Shown here piece after piece: positions 51,045-60,202 of a stretch of 64,000 bases of DNA; positions within the stretch are counted from its first letter, which is position 1; every line of letters starts with the position of its first letter. The stretch is from Clostridium_AT stratigraminis (GTDB lineage Bacteria; Bacillota; Clostridia; Clostridiales; Clostridiaceae). The position numbers and the translations under genes are program-made. The notes under the pieces are model-generated. The model searched no databases. It saw nothing but the letters and a program-made list of their open reading frames with translations, and had not been told where the DNA came from. The stretch is taken from contig NZ_JBJHZZ010000007.1 of the NCBI RefSeq assembly GCF_045310675.1, positions 62,001 to 126,000 of the forward strand, read 5' to 3'.

Positions 51045-51386
51045 TTATACTAACTCTAGTATAACCATTTCTGCTCCGTCGCCTCTTCTTGGACCTACTT
51101 TGTACATTCTAGTATATCCACCGTTTCTTTCAGCGTACTTTGGTGCAACCTTTTCAAATAAATCATTTACTACTGTTTCTTCAGTAACAAAAGCAAGTAC
51201 TTGTCTTCTTGCATGAAGATCTCCTCTTTTTGCAAGAGTGATCATCTTTTCTGCAATATTTCTAGTTTCCTTTGCTCTAGTATCAGTAGTTTCTATCTTT
51301 CCATGCTTAAGAAAACTTGTAACTAAGTTTCTAAGCATTGCTCTTCTTTGGTCTGTTGGACGACCTAACTTACGATATCCTGCCAT
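51045..51386 (-). CDS. rplQ: 50S ribosomal protein L17
   Basis: A 113-residue L17 (GYRKLGRPTDQRRAMLRNL), which lines the exit side of the 50S subunit. It closes the alpha operon 92 nt after rpoA and ends five bases before a terminator. Normal bacterial length. Confidence 0.99.
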   Translation of the reverse strand: MAGYRKLGRPTDQRRAMLRNLVTSFLKHGKIETTDTRAKETRNIAEKMITLAKRGDLHARRQVLAFVTEETVVNDLFEKVAPKYAERNGGYTRMYKVGPRRGDGAEMVILELV

Positions 51387-51478
51387 GTCTTTACCTCCTT
51401 TTATAAACTCGTGAAATACGAATCAATTTAGAAAGTTAAGTTGTTTATAAGACTCATTTGAAATTACAAACAGCCTTA

Positions 51479-52426
51479 TTATTCTTCACTTACCCTTAAG
51501 CCTAGTCCTAAAGCATCAAGCTTTTGCTCAACTTCTTCTAAAGACTTTTTACCTAAGTTTCTTACCTTCATCATATCATCCATAGATCTCTGAGTTAATT
51601 CTTGAACTGTATTAATTCCAGCTCTCTTTAAGCAATTATAGCTTCTAACAGAAAGATCAAGTTCCTCAATTGTCATTTCTAAAACTTTTTCTTTCTTATC
51701 TTCTTCTTTTTCAACCATAATTTCTACATTATTTGCATGATCAGTTAATGTAGTAAATAGTTTAAAATGTTCTATAAGAATCCTTGCAGATAATCCTATA
51801 GCTTCATCAGGGTTAATAGTACCATTAGTCCATATTTCTAAAGTTAATTTATCATAGTCAGTTATTTGACCTACTCTAGTATTTTCAACAGTAAAATTAA
51901 CTCTTTTAACTGGTGTATAAATTGAGTCTACAGGAATAGTATTAATTGGTAGGTTCTCATTCTTATTCTTAGTTTGAGATACATAACCTCTACCCCTATC
52001 AATAATAATTTCCATATAAAGCCTGCCATTATTATCTAAGGTTGCTATATGTAAATCCTTATTGATTATTTCAACATCTCCATCAGTTTTAATATCTCCT
52101 GCTGTTACTTCGCCTTCGCCTTTAGCATCGATATATATTGTTCTTGGACCCTCACCAATCATTGTTATTGCTAAACCTTTAATATTCAGCACTAATTCTG
52201 TTACATCCTCTTTTACCCCTTGAACAGTTGAGAATTCATGAAGTACATTTTCGATTTTTACAGAAGTTGCTGCAACACCAGGTAGTGAAGACAATAAAAT
52301 CCTTCTTAGTGCATTGCCAAGTGTTATACCATATCCACGTTCTAATGGCTCAACTACGAATTTACCATAGCTGCCATCTTCATTAAGCTCAGTACATTCA
52401 ATTTTTGGCTTTTCTATTTCTAACAT
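51479..52426 (-). CDS. rpoA: RNA polymerase alpha subunit
   Basis: A 315-residue alpha subunit. The N-terminal assembly domain (FVVEPLERGYGITLGNALRR) and the C-terminal domain (RSYNCLKRAGINTVQELT, then RNLGKKSLEEVE) that binds UP elements and activators are both complete. It lies between rpsD and rplQ as in nearly all bacteria. Confidence 0.99.
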   Translation of the reverse strand: MLEIEKPKIECTELNEDGSYGKFVVEPLERGYGITLGNALRRILLSSLPGVAATSVKIENVLHEFSTVQGVKEDVTELVLNIKGLAITMIGEGPRTIYIDAKGEGEVTAGDIKTDGDVEIINKDLHIATLDNNGRLYMEIIIDRGRGYVSQTKNKNENLPINTIPVDSIYTPVKRVNFTVENTRVGQITDYDKLTLEIWTNGTINPDEAIGLSARILIEHFKLFTTLTDHANNVEIMVEKEEDKKEKVLEMTIEELDLSVRSYNCLKRAGINTVQELTQRSMDDMMKVRNLGKKSLEEVEQKLDALGLGLRVSEE

Positions 52427-52487
52427 TATTATAACCCTCCTTATTTATTAATTTATCTCTATTATGAGGGCAACTGATTCCTTTTTA

Positions 52488-53108
52488 TTACTTGCTATAT
52501 AACTCAACTATTAATGTTTCATTTACTGGAATGTCTATGTCAGCTCTAGCTGGTTCAGCAACAATTTTTCCTTCAAAATTTTCTACATTTCCTTGTATCC
52601 AATTTGGAAGAGCCTTAGGATTTTCAGCAAATACTTTGAATCTCTCGCTACTTCTGCTCTTTTCTGAAACAGTTATAACATCACCTACTGAAACTTCAAA
52701 TGATGGAATATCCACCTTTCTTCCGTTTACTAAGAAATGTCCATGATTTACTAACTGTCTAGCTTCTCTTCTTGAAGATCCATAACCTAATCTAAATACT
52801 ACATTATCAAGTCTCATCTCTAGAAGTTTTAAAAGATTTTCACCAGTGATTCCCCTCATTCTTTCAGCCTTTTCATAGTACTTTCTGAATTGACCTTCAA
52901 GTAATTCGTAGATTCTCTTAGCTTTTTGCTTCTCTCTTAATTGAACACCATAGTTAGATAACTTTTTCTTACCTTGTCCGTGCTGTCCTGGCGCATAGCC
53001 TCTTCTAGCAAATGCACATTTATCTGTATAACATCTATCCCCTTTAAGGAATAGCTTCATTCCTTCTCTTCTGCATTGTCTGCAGTGAGCTCCAGTATAT
53101 CTTGCCAT
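52488..53108 (-). CDS. rpsD: 30S ribosomal protein S4
   Basis: A 206-residue S4, a primary 16S rRNA binder. The zinc motif is kept near the N-terminus (C9, C12, C26, C31 in CRQCRREG and CYTDKC), so it is the C+ form. The S4 RNA-binding domain reads RLDNVVFRLGYGSSRREARQ. In some bacteria it autoregulates the alpha operon. Confidence 0.99.
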   Translation of the reverse strand: MARYTGAHCRQCRREGMKLFLKGDRCYTDKCAFARRGYAPGQHGQGKKKLSNYGVQLREKQKAKRIYELLEGQFRKYYEKAERMRGITGENLLKLLEMRLDNVVFRLGYGSSRREARQLVNHGHFLVNGRKVDIPSFEVSVGDVITVSEKSRSSERFKVFAENPKALPNWIQGNVENFEGKIVAEPARADIDIPVNETLIVELYSK

Positions 53109-53152
53109 TAAATTCTACACCTCCTGTATTTATATGTGAATACAGCTGCTAA

Positions 53153-53551
53153 CTAAACTCTTCTTCTCTTAGGTGGTCTGCAGCCATTATGTGGTATTGG
53201 AGTTACGTCTTTTATTAAAGTTACTTCTAGTCCTGCAGCTTGAAGAGATCTTATTGCAGCTTCTCTACCTGCTCCTGGTCCTTTAACATATACTTCAATA
53301 CTTCTTAAGCCATGTTCCATTGCGGCCTTAGCAGCTACTTCAGCTGCCATTTGAGCTGCATATGGAGTGCTTTTTCTTGATCCTCTAAAACCTAATCCAC
53401 CTGCACTTGCCCATGATAAAGCGTTTCCATTTTTATCTGTAAGTGTAACTATAGAGTTATTAAAAGTGGATTTTATATGTGCAGCGCCGTGTTCAACGTT
53501 CTTTCTTTCTTTTCTTCTTCTAGTCTTCTTAACTTTAGACTGAGCTGCCAT
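53153..53551 (-). CDS. rpsK: 30S ribosomal protein S11
   Basis: A 132-residue S11, part of the 30S platform. GHGAAHIKSTFNN-like NVEHGAAHIKSTFNNSIV and DVTPIPHNGCRPPKRRRV at the ends are diagnostic. I start at the ATG at 53549-53551, seven bases after GGGAGG, rather than two codons earlier. It lies between rpsM and rpsD. Confidence 0.99.
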   Translation of the reverse strand: MAAQSKVKKTRRRKERKNVEHGAAHIKSTFNNSIVTLTDKNGNALSWASAGGLGFRGSRKSTPYAAQMAAEVAAKAAMEHGLRSIEVYVKGPGAGREAAIRSLQAAGLEVTLIKDVTPIPHNGCRPPKRRRV

Positions 53552-53566
53552 TTTCATACCTCCCTA

Positions 53567-53938
53567 TTATTTCTTCTTTTTAGCCCCCATAGCTCTCTTT
53601 GGGCCTTTTCTTGTTCTTGCATTAGTCTTAGTTCTTTGACCTCTAACAGGAAGTCCTTTTCTATGTCTTATTCCTCTATAACATCCTATTTCAACTAATC
53701 TCTTAATGCTAAGAGATACGTCTCTTCGAAGATCTCCTTCAACCTTGAAGTTCTTGTTAATGTAGTCTCTAAGTGCATTAACTTCTTCTTCAGTTAAGTC
53801 CTTTACTCTTGTATCTGGATTAACTCCAGTTTCTTTTAGTATATTTTTTGAACTTGGTAATCCTATACCATATATATATGTTAGACCTATTTCAACTCTT
53901 TTTTCCTTTGGTAGGTCAACACCTGCTATTCTTGCCAT
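53567..53938 (-). CDS. rpsM: 30S ribosomal protein S13
   Basis: A 123-residue S13 of the 30S head. RIAGVDLPKEKRVEIGLTYI opens the chain and a Lys-rich tail (GAKKKK) that contacts P-site tRNA closes it. A structured leader lies in the 125-nt gap to rpmJ. First gene of the alpha block. Confidence 0.99.
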   Translation of the reverse strand: MARIAGVDLPKEKRVEIGLTYIYGIGLPSSKNILKETGVNPDTRVKDLTEEEVNALRDYINKNFKVEGDLRRDVSLSIKRLVEIGCYRGIRHRKGLPVRGQRTKTNARTRKGPKRAMGAKKKK

Positions 53939-54006
53939 TAAATCTTACACCTCCTAGGTTTTAATCAAAAGTACATACTTATTAATGAATATATATATAT
54001 TAAAGC

Positions 54007-54047
54007 TTTAGGTCAATAGACAGCATCTATTGTCAGCCGCACCTAAA
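54007..54047 (-). promoter_or_regulatory. Bulged hairpin in the rpsM leader
   Basis: On the minus strand TTTAGGT (54041-54047) pairs with ACCTAAA (54007-54013), and CAATAGA (54026-54032) with TCTATTG (54014-54020). An 8-nt GCGGCTGA bulge sits on one side only, with a 5-nt terminal loop. Position suggests ribosomal-protein autoregulation of the alpha operon. Confidence 0.6.
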
Positions 54048-54063
54048 ACAGTATTAACATTTA

Positions 54064-54177
54064 CTAGCCTTGCTTCTGCTTGTGCTTAGGATTTTCACAA
54101 ATAACCATGACTCTTCCTTTTCTCTTTATAACCTTGCACTTTTCGCATATTGGTTTTACTGATGGTCTTACTTTCAT
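54064..54177 (-). CDS. rpmJ: 50S ribosomal protein L36
   Basis: A 37-residue L36, read directly from the sequence: MKVRPSVKPICEKC at the start, then CENPKHKQKQG. The zinc ligands (two Cys of CEKC, a third Cys and a His) are present, so it is the C+ form. It lies between infA and rpsM, the normal place, 15 nt after infA. Confidence 0.98.
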   Translation of the reverse strand: MKVRPSVKPICEKCKVIKRKGRVMVICENPKHKQKQG

Positions 54178-54192
54178 GGCTAACCCTCCTTA

Positions 54193-54411
54193 TTACTTCG
54201 CTCTCCAAGTAATTCTACCGCGAGTTAAGTCATATGGAGATAACTCCACAGTAACTTTATCACCTGGTATAATTCTTATAAAATTCATTCTCAATTTTCC
54301 TGATAAATGTGCCAGTATTTCATGACCACTTTCTAATTCAACTCTAAACATAGCATTAGGTAGTGCTTCTAATACCTTACCCTGCATTTCAATTACATCA
54401 TCTTTTGACAT
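54193..54411 (-). CDS. infA: Translation initiation factor IF-1
   Basis: A 72-residue S1-like OB-fold protein, the standard IF-1 length. KDDVIEMQGKVLEALPNAMF and GDKVTVELSPYDLTRGRI are typical. It occupies the A site during initiation. It follows the KOW protein gene by seven bases and precedes rpmJ. Confidence 0.99.
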   Translation of the reverse strand: MSKDDVIEMQGKVLEALPNAMFRVELESGHEILAHLSGKLRMNFIRIIPGDKVTVELSPYDLTRGRITWRAK

Positions 54412-54418
54412 AAGGTAA

Positions 54419-54700
54419 TCAAACCTCCTCCTTAGAGTTCATTCTTTCTATAACCTTTTTTACTGTACTATTACTAACCTTATCTCCTGCTTCTAAAATT
54501 TCTTTAATTTCTTCAGCAGTATCATTTGTAATCTTAAGGTGCTTCATCTTTTTCTTCTTAGGTCTTTCTGTAGGCCTTAACTTCCCATCTGAAATATAGA
54601 CATAATCCTTATTTATTATACCTAGTATTATAAAAAGTTTATCTTTGTCTCTTCCGGATATTGAATAAGCAAGCCTTCCGATTATATCCAAATTAGTCAA
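54419..54700 (-). CDS. KOW-domain RNA-binding protein (L14e/L6e/L27e-like)
   Basis: A 93-residue protein between map and infA. The KOW-type fold has LAYSISGRDKDKLFIILGII, followed by a basic RPKKKKMKHL and a short acidic C-terminal helix. Genes like this are common here in Firmicutes and are taken to be ribosome-associated, without firm function. I start at the TTG at 54698-54700 behind GAGGTGG; the TTG seven codons upstream has no ribosome-binding site. Confidence 0.88.
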   Translation of the reverse strand: MTNLDIIGRLAYSISGRDKDKLFIILGIINKDYVYISDGKLRPTERPKKKKMKHLKITNDTAEEIKEILEAGDKVSNSTVKKVIERMNSKEEV

Positions 54701-54713
54701 ATATACCACCTCA

Positions 54714-55460
54714 TTAGACAAGTGTTAGTATTTCTGGTCCGTTCTTTAAAATGGCTACAGTATTTTCATAATGTGCTGACAGGCTGCCATCAGCTGTTAC
54801 AACAGTCCAGTCATTTGCCTGAACTTTCACATCATAATCACCTATATTAACCATTGGCTCAATAGCTAATACCATGCCATGTACTAGTTTAGGCCCTCTT
54901 CCTGGTCTTCCAAAGTTAGGTACTTCAGGATCTTCATGCATATCTCTACCAATGCCATGACCTACAAAGTCACGAACAACTGAATATCCATAACTTTCAA
55001 CATAATTTTGTACTGCAGCTGAAATATCTGTAAGCCTATTACCTACGCAGGCCTTTTCTACCGCTTTAAAAAAGCTATCTCTAGTAACTTGAATTAGCTT
55101 ATCTGCATCAGCAGAAACTTTTCCTACGGGAATAGTCCTTGCCGCATCTCCTTGGTAGCCATTTAATATAGCCCCGCAGTCAATACTTATTATGTCACCT
55201 TCCTCTAATACCCTGCCACTTGGAAATCCATGTACTACTTCTTCATTAACAGAAGCACATATGGAAGCAGGAAACCCATGATAACCTTTGAAAGATGGCT
55301 TTGCATTATGACTCACAATGAACTCTTCTGCTATTCTATCAATTTCAGCAGTGGTTATTCCTGGCTTTATTACTTGTTCAAGTCTTGCTAAGGTTTCTCC
55401 AACAAGCCTACCCGCATTCCTCATATACTCTATTTCTAAATCATTTTTTATTATTATCAT
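54714..55460 (-). CDS. map: Methionine aminopeptidase, type I
   Basis: A 248-residue type Ia enzyme that removes initiator Met from nascent proteins. The di-metal ligands are in SIDCGAILNGYQGDAART (two Asp), GHGIGRDMHEDP (His), LAIEPMV (Glu) and the C-terminal SAHYENTVAI (Glu). Its start overlaps the adk stop by one base (TAATG). Confidence 0.98.
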   Translation of the reverse strand: MIIIKNDLEIEYMRNAGRLVGETLARLEQVIKPGITTAEIDRIAEEFIVSHNAKPSFKGYHGFPASICASVNEEVVHGFPSGRVLEEGDIISIDCGAILNGYQGDAARTIPVGKVSADADKLIQVTRDSFFKAVEKACVGNRLTDISAAVQNYVESYGYSVVRDFVGHGIGRDMHEDPEVPNFGRPGRGPKLVHGMVLAIEPMVNIGDYDVKVQANDWTVVTADGSLSAHYENTVAILKNGPEILTLV

Positions 55461-56110
55461 TAAATATCTCTCCCTAGGATCTCACAAATATTCTTAAATA
55501 CATCATCTATTGATTGAGTTCCATCAACAACTACAAGCTTATTTTTCTCCTTGTAATAATTAATTAAAGGCTGAGTTTGAAGATCATAAATCTCAAGTCT
55601 TCGTTTTACAGTGTCTTCCATATCGTCTACTCTTTGAACAATCTCACTGCCGCAGTAATCACATTTCCCTTCTACAATAGGAGGATTAAATGTTTTGTGA
55701 TAACTTGCACCACAAGAGAGACAAACTCTTCTTCCACTCATACGATTGATGATAAATTCATGTGGGACATCAATTAATAAAACATAATCTAGTTCTTCAT
55801 TCATCTTTTCTAAGTACTTGTCAAAAGCCTTTGCTTGCACGATTGTACGCGGAAAACCATCTAATAAGTAACCATTTCTACAATCCGGCTGCTCTAATCT
55901 TTCCTCAACTAAGACGATTGTGATTTCATCAGATACTAATTGCCCTTTATCAATGTCCTTCTTTGCAACAATACCTAGGGGTGTCATTTCCGAAATATTC
56001 TTTCGGAAAATATCACCAGTAGATATGTGAGATATTGAAAATTTGCTGCTTATTGATTTTGCTTGAGTACCTTTCCCAGCACCAGGAGGCCCTATTAATA
56101 CTATTTTCAA
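55460..56110 (-). CDS. adk: Adenylate kinase
   Basis: A 216-residue long-form adenylate kinase (ATP + AMP to 2 ADP). The P-loop is GPPGAGKGTQ and the LID domain carries a zinc finger (CLSCG and CDYCG), as in other Gram-positives. I start at the TTG at 56108-56110 (MKIVLIGPPG), nine bases after GGAG; the ATG three codons upstream lies too close to it. Order secY-adk-map is conserved. Confidence 0.98.
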   Translation of the reverse strand: MKIVLIGPPGAGKGTQAKSISSKFSISHISTGDIFRKNISEMTPLGIVAKKDIDKGQLVSDEITIVLVEERLEQPDCRNGYLLDGFPRTIVQAKAFDKYLEKMNEELDYVLLIDVPHEFIINRMSGRRVCLSCGASYHKTFNPPIVEGKCDYCGSEIVQRVDDMEDTVKRRLEIYDLQTQPLINYYKEKNKLVVVDGTQSIDDVFKNICEILGRDI

Positions 56111-56129
56111 TTGCACCATCTCCAGAAAG

Positions 56130-57407
56130 TTATTTTAAAAATCCTTGATAATGACGCATTACTAAATGGGATTCCATTTGTCTCATAGTATCCAATGCGA
56201 CACTAACCATAATTAGTAAGCTAGTTCCTCCAAATTGAATACCTTGGAATTTAGTATACCCCTGCATAATTACTGGAAAAACAGCAATAATTGCAGCAAA
56301 AGCTCCGCCAATTAGTGCTACTCTAGTCAAAACTTTTTCAATATACTTTGCTGTACTATCACCTGGTCTTATTCCTGGAATAAAACCAGAGGACTTATGC
56401 ATATTTTCAGCCATTTCATCTGGCTTAAAGGTAACTTGTGCATAAAACCAGGAAAAGAATAATATCAATAAAAAGAACACAATGGAATACATCCATGAGT
56501 TAGATTTAAATGGACTAAACTTCCCTGATGTTATTACTTGAAACACAGTTGAATTTGGCCAAAACTGAGCAATTGTAGCTGGAAATTGCATAACTGAAGT
56601 TGCAAATATAATCGCAATAACCCCAGTAGCATTCATATTTATAGGTATATGAGTTGATTGTCCTTTAAAGGACTTATTTCCAACTGTTTTCCCTGCATAT
56701 TGAACAGGTATTCTTCTTTCAGCTAAACTCATCACAATAACTGCTAATAATAAGACTGCAATAACTGCTATAAACATTATAACCTGTACTACGTTAACTT
56801 CTTCTGCCTTTTGGAGTCCCGCAACTTGATAAATAGATAAAGGAAGTCTTGATATAATATTAATAAAAACTAAAAGAGAAATACCATTACCAAGTCCCTT
56901 AACTGTTATCTGATCACCTAGCCACATTAGAAATATGGAGGCTGTAGTAACAGTCAACATTATAATAAATACACTCAAAGTTGAAGTGTCTTTTAGTGCA
57001 TGTTGATTTGCTATTAGCACGTAAGTCGTAAAAGACTGTAATATGGCAAATCCAACTGCTGCATATCTAGTATAATTTTGAATCTTTTTTCTTCCATCTT
57101 CACCCTCTTTAGAAAGCTGTTCTAAATAAGGTATTGCAATAGTCAATAACTGAAGAACGATAGATGCGTTAATATACGGAATAACACCCATTGCAAATAT
57201 ATTAAACTTACTGAAAGCACCACCTGAAATTAAATCATAAAATCCAAGTAGAGTTCCTGAGTTAGCAATGTTCTGCAGTGCAGTATTATCAACTCCTGGA
57301 ACTAAGATATGATTTCCGATTCTATATATTGCAACGAAGAATAAAGTGTATAATAATTTTTTCTTTAAGTCGGGAGTTCTCCATGCATTACGTAGGGTTG
57401 ATAACAT
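56130..57407 (-). CDS. secY: Protein translocase subunit SecY
   Basis: A 425-residue channel of the Sec translocon with ten predicted transmembrane helices. ALQNIANSGTLLGFYDLISGG (plug region), GNGISLLVF and the cytoplasmic loop GIRPGDSTAKYIEKVL, which binds SecA and ribosome, are all visible. It follows rplO directly, with adjacent stop and start codons. Confidence 0.99.
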   Translation of the reverse strand: MLSTLRNAWRTPDLKKKLLYTLFFVAIYRIGNHILVPGVDNTALQNIANSGTLLGFYDLISGGAFSKFNIFAMGVIPYINASIVLQLLTIAIPYLEQLSKEGEDGRKKIQNYTRYAAVGFAILQSFTTYVLIANQHALKDTSTLSVFIIMLTVTTASIFLMWLGDQITVKGLGNGISLLVFINIISRLPLSIYQVAGLQKAEEVNVVQVIMFIAVIAVLLLAVIVMSLAERRIPVQYAGKTVGNKSFKGQSTHIPINMNATGVIAIIFATSVMQFPATIAQFWPNSTVFQVITSGKFSPFKSNSWMYSIVFFLLILFFSWFYAQVTFKPDEMAENMHKSSGFIPGIRPGDSTAKYIEKVLTRVALIGGAFAAIIAVFPVIMQGYTKFQGIQFGGTSLLIMVSVALDTMRQMESHLVMRHYQGFLK

Positions 57408-57848
57408 TTATACCACCTCAATTTTTCCCCCAGCCGCTTGTATTTTCTCAGCTGCAGTTTTTGTAAATTTCGCTGCTTTAACTGTCAAGCTCTTCTGTAA
57501 ATCCCCATTTCCAAGTACTTTTACACCATCGTATAATTTGCTTACTACTCTTCTTTCAAGTAATAATTCTGGTGTTACAACAGTACCATCTTCAAAAATA
57601 TTTAGTCTATCAATATTTATTGCAGCATATTCTTTTGCAAATATGTTAGTAAAACCTCTCTTTGGAAGTCTTCTAAATAAAGGCATCTGACCGCCTTCGA
57701 ATCCAAGTCTTACTCCGCCGCCTGATCTTGACCATTGTCCTTTTTCACCTTTTCCAGAATTTCTACCTAATCCTGAACCAGTTCCTCTACCAACTCTTTT
57801 AGGGCTTTTTTTAGCACCCTCAGCAGGCTTTAAATCTTGAAGTCTCAT
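57408..57848 (-). CDS. rplO: 50S ribosomal protein L15
   Basis: A 146-residue L15 with the Gly-rich basic N-terminus (VGRGTGSGLGRNSGKGEKGQ) that threads into the 23S rRNA. It lies between rpmD and secY, as in the bacterial spc operon. Confidence 0.99.
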   Translation of the reverse strand: MRLQDLKPAEGAKKSPKRVGRGTGSGLGRNSGKGEKGQWSRSGGGVRLGFEGGQMPLFRRLPKRGFTNIFAKEYAAINIDRLNIFEDGTVVTPELLLERRVVSKLYDGVKVLGNGDLQKSLTVKAAKFTKTAAEKIQAAGGKIEVV

Positions 57849-57865
57849 TATCTACACCTCCTCAA

Positions 57866-58045
57866 TTATACTTCTTTTACTTCTAAAAGATAGTTTATTT
57901 TATTTATCATACCTCTTATTTGAGGAGTATCCTCTTTTTCAACGCTCTTACCAATTGTTCTTAGTCCAAGAGCGTTAGCTGTAGCTATATGACTGTCTAA
58001 TCTTCCTATTAGACTTTTCTTTAGTGTAATCTGTAACTTAGCCAT
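57866..58045 (-). CDS. rpmD: 50S ribosomal protein L30
   Basis: A 59-residue L30 (KLQITLKKSLIGR, GLRTIGKSV). The ATG at 58043-58045 is seven bases after AGGAGGG and gives the usual length; the TTG two codons earlier is not used. It is between rpsE and rplO. Confidence 0.98.
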   Translation of the reverse strand: MAKLQITLKKSLIGRLDSHIATANALGLRTIGKSVEKEDTPQIRGMINKINYLLEVKEV

Positions 58046-58057
58046 AGTCAAACCCTC

Positions 58058-58555
58058 CTAACCTAGAATTTCTTCAACGGTCTTGCCTCTAAGCTTAGCT
58101 ATATCTTCAGCTGTTCTTAGACTTGCCAAACCATTAATAGTAGCATTAACCATGTTTCTTGGATTATTAGATCCAAGAGACTTAGCTCTAACATCTTTTA
58201 ATCCTGCAAGTTCAAGAACTGCTCTAGCAGGACCTCCTGCGATTACTCCAGTACCTTCTGAAGCAGGCATTATAAGAACTTTACCTTTACCAAATTCTCC
58301 AGCTATTTGATGAGGAACTGTTGTTCCAACGATAGGTACATTAACAAGATTTTTCTTTGCATCTTCAATTCCTTTTCTTATAGCTTCAGGAATTTCTATA
58401 GATTTTCCAATGCCAACGCCAACGTGGCCATTTTCATCTCCAACAACTACAAGAGCGCTGAATCTGAAATTTCTACCACCTTTAACAACCTTAGCAACTC
58501 TATTTATAAAAACAACTTTTTCTTTAAGCTCTAGTGTGCTAGGATCAATTCTCAT
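58058..58555 (-). CDS. rpsE: 30S ribosomal protein S5
   Basis: A 165-residue S5 with the N-terminal double-stranded-RNA-like domain (RFSALVVVGDENGHVGVGIGK) and the C-terminal domain. It aids decoding accuracy and is the classical spectinomycin-resistance target. It lies between rplR and rpmD. Confidence 0.99.
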   Translation of the reverse strand: MRIDPSTLELKEKVVFINRVAKVVKGGRNFRFSALVVVGDENGHVGVGIGKSIEIPEAIRKGIEDAKKNLVNVPIVGTTVPHQIAGEFGKGKVLIMPASEGTGVIAGGPARAVLELAGLKDVRAKSLGSNNPRNMVNATINGLASLRTAEDIAKLRGKTVEEILG

Positions 58556-58572
58556 TTATTTCCCTCCTTTTT

Positions 58573-58932
58573 TTAGAATTCTAGTCCATTTTCTCTTGCG
58601 CCTTCTGCAAGTTCTTGTATTCTTCCGTGATATATAAATCCGCCTCTATCAAATACTACAGACTTAATTCCTTTTTCTGCTGCTCTCATGGCAATAAGCT
58701 TACCAACTTCTTTAGCTGCTGCCTTATTACTTCCAACACCATTAAATTCTTTATCTAATGTTGAAGCTGCAGCTAAAGTTACTTGAGCAACATCATCAAT
58801 TATTTGAGCATATATGTTTCTTTCACTTCTATATACTGCTAATCTAGGTCTTTCAGCAGTCCCAGAAACCTTTTTACGGATTCTTAAATGACGTCTAACT
58901 CTAGCTTCTTGTCTATCATCTTTTCTAATCAT
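58573..58932 (-). CDS. rplR: 50S ribosomal protein L18
   Basis: A 119-residue L18, which binds 5S rRNA with L5. RPRLAVYRSERNIYAQIIDD and the C-terminal FDRGGFIYHGRIQELAEGAR are diagnostic. I start at the ATG at 58930-58932 behind GGAGTG. It is between rplF and rpsE. Confidence 0.99.
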   Translation of the reverse strand: MIRKDDRQEARVRRHLRIRKKVSGTAERPRLAVYRSERNIYAQIIDDVAQVTLAAASTLDKEFNGVGSNKAAAKEVGKLIAMRAAEKGIKSVVFDRGGFIYHGRIQELAEGARENGLEF

Positions 58933-59003
58933 GAAGTACACTCCTTTCTCTATTTGTCAATACTCTAAATTGCTTTATACGCATTGACTTATGATTACCT
59001 CAT

Positions 59004-59546
59004 TTATTTCTTACCAGTTTTACCTTCTTTACGTCTAATAACTTCGTTATCATACTTAATACCCTTACCTTTATATGGCTCAGGTTTTCTCCAAGTTCTA
59101 ATATCTGCTGCTATTGCTCCAACTAACTCTTTATCAATACCTTTAACGATAACTTTTGTAGGAGCTGGAGTTTCAAAATCTATTCCACTAACTGCATTTA
59201 TTTCAACTGGATGGGAATATCCAAGACTTAATACTAATTTCTTACCTTGAAGTGTTGCTCTATAACCAACACCAACTAACTCTAAAGTTTTCTGGTATCC
59301 TGTTGTAACACCAGTAACCATGTTATTAACTAAAGCTCTAGTTAAACCGTGTAGAGCCTTTTGCTCTTTTTCATCATTATTTCTAGTTACAACTATTGAA
59401 TTGTCCTCAACAGCTATATTTATTTTTGTGCTCATAGCTTTAACAAGCTGGCCTTTAGGTCCTTTTACAGTAACAACGTTATCTGGTGTTACTGTAACAT
59501 TAACACCGCTTGGTATAGCTACTGGAAGTTTTCCTATTCTTGACAT
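59004..59546 (-). CDS. rplF: 50S ribosomal protein L6
   Basis: A 180-residue L6 with its two similar domains; the second ends KPEPYKGKGIKY, near the sarcin-ricin loop. Start at the ATG at 59544-59546 (MSRIGKLPV) behind AGGAGGTG; the longer frame upstream overlaps rpsH and is not real. Confidence 0.99.
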   Translation of the reverse strand: MSRIGKLPVAIPSGVNVTVTPDNVVTVKGPKGQLVKAMSTKINIAVEDNSIVVTRNNDEKEQKALHGLTRALVNNMVTGVTTGYQKTLELVGVGYRATLQGKKLVLSLGYSHPVEINAVSGIDFETPAPTKVIVKGIDKELVGAIAADIRTWRKPEPYKGKGIKYDNEVIRRKEGKTGKK

Positions 59547-59568
59547 TGATTGCACCTCCTCTGTTAAA

Positions 59569-59967
59569 CTACCAGATGTAGCAGATAACTTCTCCACCTA
59601 GTCCTAATTTTCTTGCATCTCTATCAGTAACAATTCCCTTTGAAGTAGAGATTATTGCAACTCCTAGTCCATTTAGCACCTTTGGAGTTTCTTCTTTTCC
59701 ACAATAAACTCTAAGTCCTGGCTTAGAAATTCTTCTAAGTCCTGTTATTGTTCTTTGCTTATTAGCACCATATTTCATTGTAAGTCTTAACATAGGTACG
59801 GAACCATCATTATATTCCTCTATGTTTTTAAGATATCCTTCTTGTAGCATTATATTTGCAACAGCCTTCTTTATATTTGAAGACGGAACTTCTACCATTT
59901 CATGTCTAACCACATTAGCATTTCTAATACGGGTTAGTAAATCTGCAATAGGATCTGTCATTGCCAT
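59569..59967 (-). CDS. rpsH: 30S ribosomal protein S8
   Basis: A 132-residue S8, a central 16S rRNA binder and autoregulator of the spc operon in E. coli. TDPIADLLTRIRNAN at the start and LGLGGEVICYIW at the end are typical. I use the ATG at 59965-59967 behind AGGAGG, which gives the family length. Confidence 0.99.
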   Translation of the reverse strand: MAMTDPIADLLTRIRNANVVRHEMVEVPSSNIKKAVANIMLQEGYLKNIEEYNDGSVPMLRLTMKYGANKQRTITGLRRISKPGLRVYCGKEETPKVLNGLGVAIISTSKGIVTDRDARKLGLGGEVICYIW

Positions 59968-60000
59968 TGATTTGTGCCTCCTTTCATTCAATAAGCTCTA

Positions 60001-60186
60001 TTACCAGCTTGCTTTCTTACATCCAGGTATTTGACCTTTGTATGCAAGCTCTCTAAAACAAATACGGCATATTCCAAATTTTTTTAATACAGCATGTGGT
60101 CTTCCACAAATTCTGCATCTAGTGTAAGCTCTAGTTGAATACTTAGGCTCTTTATTCCACTTTTCTATCAAAGCTTTACGTGCCAC
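60001..60186 (-). CDS. rpsN: 30S ribosomal protein S14, type Z
   Basis: A 61-residue zinc form of S14 with CRICG and CRICF pairs. It lies between rplE and rpsH. The short zinc type is the usual form in Firmicutes. Confidence 0.99.
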   Translation of the reverse strand: MARKALIEKWNKEPKYSTRAYTRCRICGRPHAVLKKFGICRICFRELAYKGQIPGCKKASW

Positions 60187-60202
60187 GTTTTTCCCTCCTT
60201 AA

